Made by a program: the position numbers and the translations under genes
The notes under the pieces: generated by a model
Databases searched by the model: none
The model's input: only the letters and a program-made list of their open reading frames with translations
What the model was told of the DNA's origin: nothing
Origin: Lichenostomus cassidix
Lineage: Eukaryota > Chordata > Aves > Passeriformes > Meliphagidae
DNA length: 64,000 bases
Direction: 5' to 3'
Assembly (NCBI GenBank): GCA_008360975.2
Contig: CM039183.1
Location: 52,847,350-52,911,349 of the forward strand
Shown here: piece after piece, positions 49,299 to 60,955 of the stretch
Numbering within the stretch: position 1 is the first letter of the stretch
How the letters are laid out: each line of letters opens with the position of its first letter

Positions 49299-50839
49299 AC
49301 ATTGGCATGGATAGGTATCACTCTTTTTGGAAGCTAGAAAAACTTGGATTCTTCCCCCTGTTGAAATTTTGAGATATTCAAAATGGACCCTTTGAATGTG
49401 TCATCCCTTCTTCCCTTGTTGTGTCACAGCAGAACAATTGGTTTGAATGCTTGCCTCTAGCCATGCTCTCTTCAGTCATCTACTCAAAGTTTCTTGTAGT
49501 CAGGTCAAAGAGATGGAGCTTTGCAGAATACCTTTTATGGATTTGAAGACACTTAGGAGCACTGTGCTCAGGTGACATTTAAATCTGGGCGCTCGACAGG
49601 CACCGATAGGAATGGGAATTGCTGTCACTCTATGCACAGAAATGGCTGTTTCCCCCATATTTTCACTGTTTGTGAGATGTCATGTTAGAAAGGCTGAAGC
49701 TATGATGATGGACTATCTACCAGACCAGTGCAGCAAATCATGTAGCAGCAAAACTGCTTTGCTAAGAAACAGAACAATTCTCATTTTCAAAAATAAATTT
49801 ACACTGGTTTTAACATTGGAATGCAATAGTTTGAATTTATCTTATGTGTCACAAGGTTTTAGTCTGGATGAGTGAGGCTGGGTTCATTCTAAGATGATAA
49901 AACCCTTCACGTTTCTGCTGAATAAAAATGCTTCAGAGAAGGCATTTTAAACTCACATTTCTACAAACAAGAAATTTAAGGGAAACTTGAAACCTTGAAA
50001 GTTTCAAATCTCCTTAAACCTTTTGGTTTTACATTTGTATAACTGACAAAAGTCTAATTTATATAGTAAAACAATTCAGCACATATACATCAATTCCTTG
50101 AAATATCTTCAAAGTGATGATGACTAGCTTGTCATAATATAGAAGAGTCTACAACAATAACATGTACACATAATATGGCACTAATATTAACAGTAAAAAC
50201 TAATAGTGTTTTGGTTGGATTCAAATACCTAAACTCGTGTTGTCTGACTGAGTTTGAAACACAGAGAAGATAGAAATTCACATGAAGGAGCTATGATAGC
50301 TAATAATCAAGATTCTTCCTGTTCTTGGAATGCCTGTTTTGATTTTATTTGCTCTTGCAGTTTATTTGAAGGATATCTCACTAAAGGTCACTCTGTGGAT
50401 AGCTTCCAAATATTTGACATTTGCAATAGGTTCTGTTCTCATTGGTCATATCAGCAATATCGTGTATTCTGTTTCTCAGACAAAATAAACTAACTTATTT
50501 TATCTGAGATCCTTGGGATTAAATTCTTCTGAACTAGTCATGCTAGGCTCCCTTTTTGCACGGATACAGTCAGTTCCAGAATATGAAACATGACCTCTTA
50601 AACATCTAACAGATCTGGTAATGCATATCTAACAGAGTCTGCTTTCCTCCTTTAGCTACCAAGGGATCACAGAGTGACTAGCTTGGTTGATGTCCATATT
50701 GTGGAAGTCTAATGCTAGATGAGAGAAATACTACTCCGCATGGGTACAAATTTGATTACATTCACCCTGGAGAGTTCTGTAAAAATATTTTACCAGAAAA
50801 TTTATTGTCATTATAAGCTGGACATGGTGGAAATGTGAA

Positions 50840-51010
50840 CAGCCCTGTGGTCTAGAGTGATAGCCTAATACTCAGCAGGACTGAGTTCAAGTAAAGTAGA
50901 TTTCATCTCTGACCTCAGGCAGGTCATTTGAAGACAGTTTCCCGAAAGAAAGAAGAGCCTCACAGAGCTTCTCTATCTCACAAGAACTTTGTTGTGATTA
51001 ATACAATGGA
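50840..51010 (+). mobile_element. MIR/CORE-SINE relic
   Basis: Several ordered blocks match a tRNA-derived ancient SINE. GTGGTCTAGAGTGATAGCC resembles the A-box side, GACTGAGTTCAAGT the B-box (consensus GGGTTCGAAT), CTCTGACCTCAGGCAGGTCA the CTGTGTGACCTTGGGCAAGTCA core, AGTTTCCC the CAGTTTCC block, and TTCTCTATCTCACAAG with TTGTTGTGATTAATA the YACCTCACAGGGTTGTTGTGAGGATTAAAT block. The order and spacing are right over about 170 bp with many substitutions, so it is an old amniote copy on the plus strand. Confidence 0.7.
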
Positions 51011-51629
51011 AGCTGTAAGCAAGAATTCGCATGTCTGAAATACACTGTGTGTGATATCTCAGAATAGAAGAAAAGTGATCCACTGTTTGGAAAAGTCAGC
51101 ACACACTGTTGCCTTTCCCTTAAGATGGAAGCCTCCCCTGAGCACCACGACCTTTCAAAAATAATCAAGACTGGCCTCACAATGACACGGGTCAGCTCCC
51201 TGAGCATTTGTGGATGCCTACCATCAGGTCCCAGGGATGTGTGTATGCTGTTTGTCTAAGTGTTCCCTACCTCCTTCACAAAGAATAAGTTTTCCTTTCT
51301 CTAGAGACTCCTGGCCTCCAGTGTGTTGGATACTGGATACAAGCAGTAAAAAGAGAGGCAGAAGTCATGATGAACTTGACCTTCTTTGTGGCTTTTTGTA
51401 AAGATCCAGATTCCCATTCAGCAGCAGGTTCACATTTGCACTGGTATTCCTTTTGCTGATGTTTTACCTATATCAGATTTCTTTTTGCCCTTCACGTAGT
51501 TTTTCAGACTGAGGTCCCTGTGATTCTTGGCTTTCATAATCTCATCACTGCACACTTGCACAGTGTCTTTATTCCTCATGGGTTGCCTGACCCCTGTTTT
51601 CCATCCCTAGTAAGCTTCATTGTTGTTGT
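51011..51629. other. No recognisable gene; may include more decayed CR1
   Basis: No gene seen. The part from about 51500 on may extend the CR1 relic that follows, but I cannot align it. Confidence 0.5.
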
Positions 51630-51935
51630 GTTCGGTTTTTTTCAGGAGCAGCTTGTTCATCCCTGCAGGCCTCCTATCACCTTTGGTCCACAGGGCAGAA
51701 TGGACTGTTCTAGATATTGGCAGATACTGTCCTTGAAAAGCAAATAGGCCTCCTGTGCCCCTCTTCTCTCTGGAACTGTTTCCTTGGGATGCTTCCAAGC
51801 AGGTCCATGAACCAAGTCCTCCCTCTTGAAGACCATGGTTGTGATACTGCCTTTTGCCTTGTTTCCTTCCATTAGTATTCTGAACTCTGACCTGTTTCAT
51901 TTTATGAGCTTATGATGCTGTGGTACATCATTCTT
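51630..51935 (-). mobile_element. CR1 LINE fragment, ORF2 linker before the reverse transcriptase
   Basis: Minus-strand translation gives, in order, KAKGSITTMVFKREDLV, ERRGAQEAYLLFKDS and, after a frameshift, RPAGMNKLLLKK with a following EAY. These correspond to the CR1 ORF2 stretch between the endonuclease and the reverse transcriptase, whose family pattern is RAKSRxTTLDFRRADF, ERRGAQESWLxFKDxLLQAQE and RPAWMNKELLxKLKHKKEAY. Upstream on the same strand GAGTTCAGAATACT matches the codons just after the SDHEMVEF box. The frame is broken at least once, so the copy is dead. Shadow frames on the plus strand are not genes. Confidence 0.82.
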
Positions 51936-52195
51936 TTCATTTTTTGAATACAGATTTAGCTGGTGTATATTTTCTAATCCATGACTGACCTCTACCTCCA
52001 TTTCCCATTGCTCCATTGGGACTGAACATGGATTTACCCTGCAATAATGTTGGAGTAGTTCTACAGGATCAAATAACTTGGAATAAATCTGACCTGAGGT
52101 GAGAATCAGTCTCCTCAGTCCTTGTAGCAGAGCTAACCCTGACTTCTATTACAGTCTTCTGAAGTATTCTCTGAAATTGTTTTGTGCCTGGACTA
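51936..52195. other. No recognisable gene
   Basis: Possible further upstream CR1 sequence too diverged to align; nothing else seen. Confidence 0.5.
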
Positions 52196-52660
52196 CCTTT
52201 ATTTTATTAAAGTAATGAAATAATACATCTTTACCAACTCCTCAATGCCCTTTATATTAACAAAGCATGCATTATTTCATCTCTGTCTAATTAATACCCT
52301 GTTTAATAGGTATCTCACTTCATGTTAGGTTCCTGTATTCTTAAGAATTTTTACTAATTTAATTGAGAGCAGTCTCAAATTAATTGTATAATTAATCTTG
52401 TCAAATTAGGTAACATTCATACAGCACCTTATTAAAGAAACTTGAATATTTTAAATTACCATGCTATTAGGCATTAATAAAGAAGTTCTTCCTCTGTATT
52501 GTTCTGCTTTATATCACAAAGAAGGTAATTGCAATATAAATTGCAATATAAAAGCTAAGTTCTATAGTACATTAATAATTAGATACACATTATTCCCTGC
52601 TAAAGCTTTTTCTCTTATTAATTCAATCATAGAATGGATAAGCCTTTTATAAAACAGGAA
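52196..52660. other. Very AT-rich segment, candidate conserved non-coding element
   Basis: This segment has many TAAT/ATTA cores (CTAATTAATA, TTTAATTGAG, AAATTAATTG, ATTAATAATTAG) and a 12-bp tandem duplication ATTGCAATATAA at about 52529-52552. No repeat family fits. Composition of this type is common in conserved developmental enhancers but also in neutral AT-rich DNA. Confidence 0.25.
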
Positions 52661-53990
52661 TAATACACACCCCAAAACACTAGGAATGAACTATTGTGCT
52701 GATGTGTGAACAACAGGATGGCTAGAACCCGAGCTGTTGCTTGAGTGATGTCTCAGAGAAACAGGTTTCTGAGAAACCCAGTGCTGTGTGGCAAGCAGCT
52801 TAAAGACTTTTGTGGCTGTGGAAAGATTTCTTTCCATCTCATGTTTGGGAATAAGTGTGTGTCTCAATATCTTGACTGAAAGGGAAGAGGTGGACTCCCT
52901 GATACATTCCTATGGATTACAGAGAACAGCAACCTCCTTGTAGAGCCTGAAAGAGGTGCCCCAGACACCCCTGGAGGTGACCAAAAGACTGATGCACAGG
53001 ACTGGGGAATTGGAGGTGGCAGCTGCGATGTGGGAGAGAAGAGTGGGCAGGCTGAGGAGAGGGGAATGGATAATGAGAAGTGCTATCAATTTTTTATGAG
53101 TATATGGAAATAGTACTCAAGGTCAGAAAGCCCAAATACTATATTATATCTGTGGGTGCCAAAGAGATTTTCATTTATATAATATATTGGGCTTGTATTT
53201 TAAATCCTTAATCTTAGTGCCTGTAGTTGTGTATACTAAAAGTGCCCATTAGATTAAATACTTGAGGCACAAGAAATCATCCACGCATGAATGCTGAATG
53301 AGTAAAACAGCATTTCACATAGGGACATATGCTTGGGTATAATGTGTGGGATACAATAAATTGCAGTGTCAGCCTTATATGTAGAATAGCCTGTTCTGAT
53401 AAATTCAAAGTTACTGCTGAGAGGGAAAGCCATAAACCAGCAGTGTGAAATCTGCTGTCACCAAACAGCCAGCATTACTGGCCTCTTAAAGGTGCATCAC
53501 CTGGAGTTCACAACGTTTTCTCTCTGAACACACTCTGCCATGGGGCAGTGTAATACCTGTCTTGTGCAGATGATCATGCAAGGCAAGGCTGGGAAGTGCA
53601 GTTTCTTTCCTCTCCTTCTTCTTCCAGCCTTCTCCTCCCTCTTCCCTAAGTAAATTCACCCCTGGATTACCTAGAAGTGCACCGAGCCATGGTCTCTAGT
53701 ACACATTTGAAAAAACTCTGTCATACCTGGCTCTAGCACCCTTAAGCAGAGCTTTATGAATAACAGCTCATCTGTTTTTTTCCTTTATTTACACAATTGA
53801 ACAGGAGAAATGTGTTTTAAAATAAAACAGAACATTGTGTATATGACATTTAAAGTAAAGGGGGGAGAGGGGAGCAGGGACGAGATGTTGAACTGAAACA
53901 TTGCATTCAGCCTGACACTAAATGTTCCCATTTGCTATTTGAAGTTAGACCTTTCTCATTGTCTTTTTATTTAGCTCTCTTTTTCCACAT
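52661..53990. other. No recognisable gene
   Basis: No gene or repeat named. No long open frame occurs in this stretch. Confidence 0.65.
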
Positions 53991-53999
53991 AAAAATCCT

Positions 54000-54340
54000 A
54001 TTTCAGAACAGAAATCCATATTTGTTTTGCAATCTTACAAAAAAAAAATTGTCCTTCATTTTTCTTGGCTGAGACTAATCACCAAATGTGATCGACATTT
54101 GCAAATAGGACTTATCTCCCTCTTGTGTCCAAATCTGCTGTCGCTTCTTCTCGGTCTCTCTGTCACTCTCTTTTGTTTTAATCGTCTTTTTTTTTTTTTT
54201 TTTTTCCTCTTTAATGATTAAGCTGGAATTGAGCATTTTCCACCTATCTCTGCCCTTAGGATCCCATTATCCCAACGGCCAGCTACAAGACGGATTAGAT
54301 TAGCTGATCTCTGGAATGGGTGCCCATGCTGATGCTTCAT
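54000..54340. promoter_or_regulatory. Candidate conserved non-coding element around a poly-T tract
   Basis: Motif-dense, repeat-free sequence flanks a T19 tract (54187-54205). It includes ATTTGCAAAT near 54098, a GATA-type CTTATCT near 54111, TAATGATTAAG near 54212 and GGATTAGATTAGCTGATC near 54291. The call rests on motif density only. Confidence 0.25.
54187..54205 (+). repeat. Poly-T tract
   Basis: A run of about 19 T residues, without an attached retroposon body. Confidence 0.9.
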
Positions 54341-57300
54341 GTTTATTTTGCAAAAATAGGATGTTCTCAGGATGAAATATCAAAGAAGCCTTTTCCCACT
54401 TACTCCCCTTTGAGGACAGAAGCTTCCCAGATTTGTTCTTGGATCACAGGGATTGTAATAAAACACCTAGTTGGTGCAATGTGCAATAGTCCAAAAGACC
54501 TTTAAAACCTAATAGGGTAGGAAAATCTGCAAGATGCAAAGTTGGGAAAGCCTGCAAGTTCTCTTTTTTCCAACAAAAGTGTTTTAGATAAGATGAGCTG
54601 TTGCTGAACACTGATAAAAACTACAACATGAATTCCAGGACTTCATAGCTCAGCAGGCAGTTTGCTGCCAACCTGAGGAGTGAGTGGCACGAGGAGATGG
54701 CTTCTGAAGACAAGTGGGAGAAAAAAAAAAAGATTAACACAACATGTTGAGAGAAACATCTTCAAAGTCTTAAGCACAAATTCTGATTTTTCACCATAAC
54801 AGAAAAAAATAACACACACTGTGAAAATCTAATGTGCTACATATCCATGTAGCTGTTACTTGAGTGAGTAATTGCTGTGGGAGTGACACTGCCATTACCT
54901 GATAAGTCTTGGACACTCAAACACTGAGCAGGAGCTATATGGTCACTGCAGAATGCAATGCCGAGAAGGTATCATGTTGGACTTCATCCATCACTTTCAG
55001 CCTGAACATAATCTAAAGGCAGCAAAATTTGTATTTTTACAAGCATATGAGCCTTTTGCAACTCTATCTGCCCCCTTAAAGGAGTGTGAGATGTAATGCT
55101 TGTCTGTTGCTAGTGATATTTTTCTTTGTAATTCTGTATGATTTGAATCAGATGGAGTTCATTTCTTGCTGTGTTTTTGCAGAGCTGTCATTCTGATTTG
55201 TTTGTGGGTTGTTGTTTCGGGGTTTATTTTTGCCGTGTATAATGATATCTGAATAACCCTTGTGCATTCCTTCTCCCCCACATAATCTGTAATATTGGCC
55301 ATTCTGCACTGCACTACTTCTCTTGGAGATTTGACTTCAGTCCTGTCAGACACGCTGCTCAACCTGTCATTGCCCTCCTGCTGGCAAGACTGACAACACC
55401 AGACTCGTCACATCTTACCTTCCAAAGAGGAGGGGGGCAGAAAATGTCCCAGGAATGTATTTCTTCTGTTGCTTTTATTAAAATCAATCTTACTCACCTG
55501 CAGGGTTTCTTTTTATTATTTTAAACATTTTTCCCTCACAGTCATTCCACATTATCGTTCAATGTTAATAAAACTGATTGCTTGCAGTGAGGGGAAAAAA
55601 AAAAGCTTTTTATCAGGTGTGTATTAGCAGAACATGCTGAGTCCAATTGCTGCCTCTTGCAGTTAGTCATTTGTTTCTTATGGCTCCTCTCCCTCCTCCC
55701 TAACATCTCACCTTTAAAGTAAATGGATTTTGGGAAGAGAAACCTGAACACAGATGCCAAGCCCTGGAGTAGTTCTGCAGTCAATTGGATCACAGAGTGT
55801 GCCTGTTTCCTTAGGGCCCAGAGCTGACCCATTTCTGGGCTGGGACTTGGACATGGCTTTGTCTTGAATCCTTCAAGTCTTTGTGCCGCTGGCCACAGAA
55901 TCCAGCCTCATAAATTTCTGGTGTCAGATCAGTTTTGAAGTGCAGGGAAATAGCACACAGGACAAGTTTATATAAATATTTGAACTTCCGTCAATTTTTC
56001 TTTGGAAGCCAGACGTTTCATGAAGTGTTTGAGAAAGCCCTCCACTGGAAACATCTCCTAAATTCATCATTTCTTTAACACATTGATCTAGAGCAAACCT
56101 CATATTCATGTTCAAGTAATGAATTTAGATGTTATGTGGTTTTGTGCTATACATAGGAAAAATAATTGGGTTTGGGTCATCCTGGTTCTGAAACATTCAG
56201 AGATTGTGGTATTTAGGGAGGAATTGAACTGGGTAGAGCTTTCAGAGCAGAGATGAGAGCAAAAAACTGAACCTTGAGAGAGAACCTGCTTATTTGTGCC
56301 ACACAAAACTTCCTCCCCAGAGGCAATTGCCAGCACCTGCCAGAAAACGAAAGGTTACTTGCACTCCACCCTTTTGTGAGACTCAAGAAAGTATGATGAA
56401 ATTGTGTTGCAAGCATCAGCAAACACAGCATGGTGAGCTTTTTTGACAAGCGAGTGGGAGAGAGGAAGTAGTTAGTTGTAAGGGAAATGTGTGCTTGGAT
56501 GGATAAGATTATTATGGCATCAGTGGATGGGCTGGGAGAAACAAAACTTGCAAATTATTTTGAGGTGAACAGGTGAAGGTTTCACATGCCAACTATTTTG
56601 GAGAACGGAAGGCTGATGTGGGTTTGGCTTTTCTCGTTAAGTGCAGGCTTCCCATGGACCTCTGGACCTGTGACTGATTTTTTATCTTTTGAGTGAAAGT
56701 GAACCATATATGTCCAAAATATGTCCTAGCTTCTAATTTGTCATATATGCTTTCAAAAGGAACTTTGTCTCACTCAGTTTTCCCACTAGAGATCTTGCAG
56801 TGGCCCAGTCCTACAGCTACTGTTGAGCACAAGCTCTCAGCTCTCTGCTGCTATTTGGAACCACGTTCTGAAGAAGTAGTATTTCTGCTCTCCCCAGCAT
56901 CACAAATCATTCTCTTAAACAGAAAATGAGTTAGCACATACATCCTGGAGTCATATAGGGTAACTGCCCTGCCCCTGAGTAGAATGGCTATCTCAAATTT
57001 GGTCTTCTCCTTCCCTCTCTTTCTCACTGTCACAGTCTCTCATGACTCCAGCAACAGGACATCCCTGGCTGCTCTTCCAGGCCCTCCAAAGAACATGTCT
57101 GCAGAGAGCACACCTGTGGAAATGGTACAAGAAGGACCAACATACAGCTTTCCTCCTGGTCATTGCTGTAAATGAGAGCTGGAAGGGCACAATGGAAGGG
57201 CACACTGGGGGTTTGGTCCTTTCCAAAATATTGTTGTCTTTCCAAGACACTCAGCAGCAGCCTAGATTCTGCTCAGTATGGGTATGGTCCTGTTCAATGC

Positions 57301-58580
57301 TGCACAAACGGGATACACTGGCCATACTGAGTCTATATGGCAACTCAGACAATGCCTGCATGTCATGAAGGATGCAAGGTCACTGAAGACATGAATAGTT
57401 CAGTAGGGACTTCAGAATGAATATTTCCATTAAAGCAATTCTGTCTTTGTGAGTCTGCTTGCAGCTTCTTTCAATGTGTGGCTGTAGAAACTGGTCTGGA
57501 GGATTGTCTACCCCAAAGATTTGAGGTATAATGACATTTCCTCACTCGCATTTCATTTCCTCATTTGGTGGCAAAGTAAAGCATCTTTGAACCATTGTCA
57601 CAGCAGTAGCTGCTTCCATAAGGTTTTGCTTATTTTGCTCAGAACAGCATTAAATGAACATAGCAACAATCTAGGGTGCAATATGTCGTATTAAATTCAA
57701 GTTAGCCCACTAAGCTTTCATCTTGGTACTCTTAACAGTTTGCTGTCCTTCAGAAATGGTCCTGGTTGATGGAAGCTCCCTGAGACTGGCATGCATGTTC
57801 TGGGATTTCTCCCATACTGCAGGGCAGGAGATAGTCCAGTGAAGCAGAAAACATAATTTGCTTTGCTTAAAACCACCTGCTCCCAGCTGATTATTTTTTT
57901 TCCTGTGAAGATTTTATTTGGGGAGAGGGATATGAAGGAGGGAGGAGGGGGAGAATGAAAGGCAAACACCTGACATTTCAGAGAACCTGAACATTAAAGA
58001 CAACAGTGATCTTCTTATGCATGCAAGACTTTACAGAACCATCAGTGCTTCTCAACATGCCACTACCAATTAAGGGCAGAGCTGTAAGCTGTGTGCTTTG
58101 CAGTGCTATGCAGAGAGTAGGAGAATACCACCTGGGTGGTTGCTGCAAGAAAATGTAGTTACTGAAATAGATCTAAAGGGAAAGTATTAAACAGTTGATA
58201 TTTAATATGCAGGTTATTTATATTGGGGTCTCACTGTTTACGATAAAAACAGCTTCCATTTTACAGGTCAGGAAATGCCATCCAGCCTTAAATCAGCCCT
58301 GTTATGCTAGATAGAATTTGCACATACTAGGGTACCAGCTTATTTCTTGACCTTGCAGTAGTTCTGTGGGCACAGGAAGTGTTCAGAGAGCAAACAAATA
58401 AACTGATGGATGATGAGATGGGGTGAAAGAAAAGCAGGAGCATCCCCTCAAGGAATTTAACAGATTTGTCATGAAATATTAGATAGCAAGGTTAGTCCAA
58501 AACTCCAGAAGGTTCAATGCCACATGACTGAGCCCTTGTCATTTTTCTTTTTAATAGTTAAGAATTTAAAGGTGGAAGAT
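54341..58580. other. No recognisable gene
   Basis: Short frames only. The plus frame 57042-57368 (108 codons) overlaps minus frames of 71 and 85 codons, and none shows a domain. Confidence 0.6.
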
Positions 58581-58590
58581 TTTTGATTTT

Positions 58591-58612
58591 GTTTTTTTTC
58601 TTTTTTTTTTTT
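58591..58612 (+). repeat. Poly-T tract with one C
   Basis: Two T runs separated by a single C. No attached element recognised. Confidence 0.9.
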
Positions 58613-60715
58613 AATTTCTGCCTTGATTCTAGAGAGCACCAACTACTGAAAGCAATCCTCTTGAGAAAAAAATATTGATTTCCCCCGTTCTTCATTCTGT
58701 TTGAACTCTACAACTTCCCTAATTCCCCCAGGGAACAATTCTCTTCCCTACAGAGCTACACTCAGTTTCAAAATTGACTTGAAAACAAGAAAACAAAAAT
58801 CTGCCTTTCTTTTTCCTGTGTTCTAAAAGTTCTGACAAGGGCCTTTCTCCAGAGAGCCATCTTCTTCAATCTCTTTGTGTTTACTGTCACCTGCCAGCAT
58901 TTTGTTCTGCCTTAAGGAGACAGTAAGCTAGCTATGCTGTTTCCTTTCTGTGACTTCCTCCACCCACAGCATCCCACTAGATGTATCTGAATCTGGTCTT
59001 CAGCTTGATCTGTCTTGATTTCCCTGATTATTTGTCTATAACCAGAACATTCATGTTATTTCATGGATGTGTCTCTGTAACTGCCACCATTTTTCTCTGC
59101 CTTTCTCTCTTTTTCTCTTTCAGTTTGTTCTGCATTTGAGAAAGACTGGAGACTATGATTGTGTGTAGGGCAACACACATGAGCCATCTCTAGTGAGACA
59201 CTCACTATTAATCTATAGTAGGAATCACTTAGTTTTACTGGAGTTCTGTATTAAATTACCTGGATACTTAATTAGACAGAATTAATTTGATTTTAAATAT
59301 CCACATGACTCATGCAATTATTATTCAGCCTCTTGCAACTTGCCTCTGTCTGCTGAGGGTAGTCACGCACGCACACAGAGGCAAAAAAATGTCTCTGTGT
59401 CATTCTAAGCATCATGTCAATGCTGCTTCATGGAATATTTTAAAATCCTTAGGCAAGCAGGCATTTCCCTGAAATCAAGAGCATTATCAAAACACTGTCT
59501 CGTTTCCTCATCTGTTATAGCTATGCACCAGCCAGGCTTCTTCTCCAGGCCTGGGGCCAGAATGCTATTTGGAGCACATACCTGGGTATCAGATCCTATG
59601 TGTAGCACACCTTTATGAGGCTAGAGACCTCTGTTCAGCTGCCACAGGCTTGAAAGCTGATTTGTTTCTGCAGACACAGTCATTCACTTTCCTGTAGTGT
59701 GGCTTCCTAGGCACCCAGATAAACGGTTTGCTCCTTCTACAGCACATTATGAAAGAAAGACCTAACAGAAAGGTTTCAGAGTAAATTTTTCTAGTCAGCA
59801 GAAAATACATACAAATCTGGATCAAGAACATGCATGCTTTTCACCACTTCTCTTTCATGATGTTTTGTTTCTTTCTGGTGCAATTATGTAATTTCATGAT
59901 TGTGGTTAATAATGACTTTCCCTCAGGAACATGGCATATCTTGCCTTTTTTCCAGTCAGCTTTTTTGCCCATTGTCAGAGGGATATTCAGTTTGTAAACA
60001 GCTGGTGTTCTCCTTGCTGTTAACCCAGCTTGCTTTCTTTGTCAAAAATCCTACTCTGAGAGTGCTCTTATTTTTGATTGTATAAAGATTTTCTTCTTTC
60101 CTAGGGATGACTGGGCAGAACTGTTTCCTTTCAAGGCACACATCAGCCTTTGTATAAACATGTCACAAGGTCTGATAGTAAGCATTTGGTAAATTTGAAA
60201 ACAATCACAAATAGTAAGACACAAGTTATTCTATCACAACAGCATTTTGCACAGAAATGTTCAAACTGAAGCAGGTCCCAGCTGAAAAATAATGGAGGTG
60301 GCTCTCCAGAGAACCCATGTGGTCACTGATTTCTTGGGTTTGCTCTGACAATAGTCTGAGTCATTTCTCTCTTTGTTAGTTCTGTTTCTAAATCTGGAGG
60401 ACACCATGTCACTGAATAACCTCTGAGCCATGTCCCACATTGTCTTTGAAGCTATTGTTAAAGAAGATAGCTATCTACTAACACCTGTTTGATGGAAAAA
60501 ATCCTATCACTCTCTCATAACAGGGCTCTAAAGCTTACTTTTATGTCCTCCTCAGCAGAAAACATGCATCAGTACCCAACTTTGTATTTAACAAATGGTT
60601 ACATGAGACATGTGAAGCTGGACATTCTTGGCTGAAAGGCTCTTAGTACCTGTTTAACTTGTAGCTGGCTCAGTCATATACTATTTTAAGATTTTTTCTG
60701 CCTTGAAAAATCTCA
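58613..60715. other. No recognisable gene
   Basis: Frames are under 75 codons and overlap on opposite strands (for example 59417-59618). Nothing recognised. Confidence 0.6.
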
Positions 60716-60719
60716 TTTC

Positions 60720-60955
60720 AGTATTAAAATATTAGTGGCACTGCAATGTTATTTCCACAGCGCCCTGCTTCGCTCCAGGTCACTTGTATTTTGTCAATCA
60801 GTCCTGCAGTGTTAGTTATTTATCTATCACTTAATAACCATGCTGCAGAGAATAATTTATCTGGCATAGCATGGTAATTTGTACTATAATTTCACCCCTG
60901 CTGCTGCAGACTTGCATTCCGTTACAGCAATGATTGAGGAAAATTAAGATTCCTA
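60720..60955. other. Candidate conserved non-coding element
   Basis: Balanced-composition, repeat-free sequence with GCGCCCTGC, TTTGTCAATCA, GTTAGTTATTTATCTATCAC and AATTTATCTGGCATAGCATG. TGTCAATCA-type words suit TALE/PBX-MEIS sites and ATTTATC suits GATA or HOX sites. The inference is weak without an alignment. Confidence 0.2.

Larger units (their letters stand above)
45881..50835. other. No recognisable gene
   Basis: No gene recognised; frames do not exceed about 100 codons. Notable minor features are a (GCAT)4 run at 46208-46223, a T-rich patch at 47160-47240, a poly-T at 49283-49298, and an AT-rich stretch at 48000-48240 rich in TAAT cores that resembles a conserved non-coding element by composition only. 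Confidence 0.55.

Noticed and set aside
49283..58612. Poly-T tracts as tails of minus-strand retroposed gene copies
   Set aside because: The sequence beside each tract shows no recognisable coding or SINE body, so simple sequence is the safer call.
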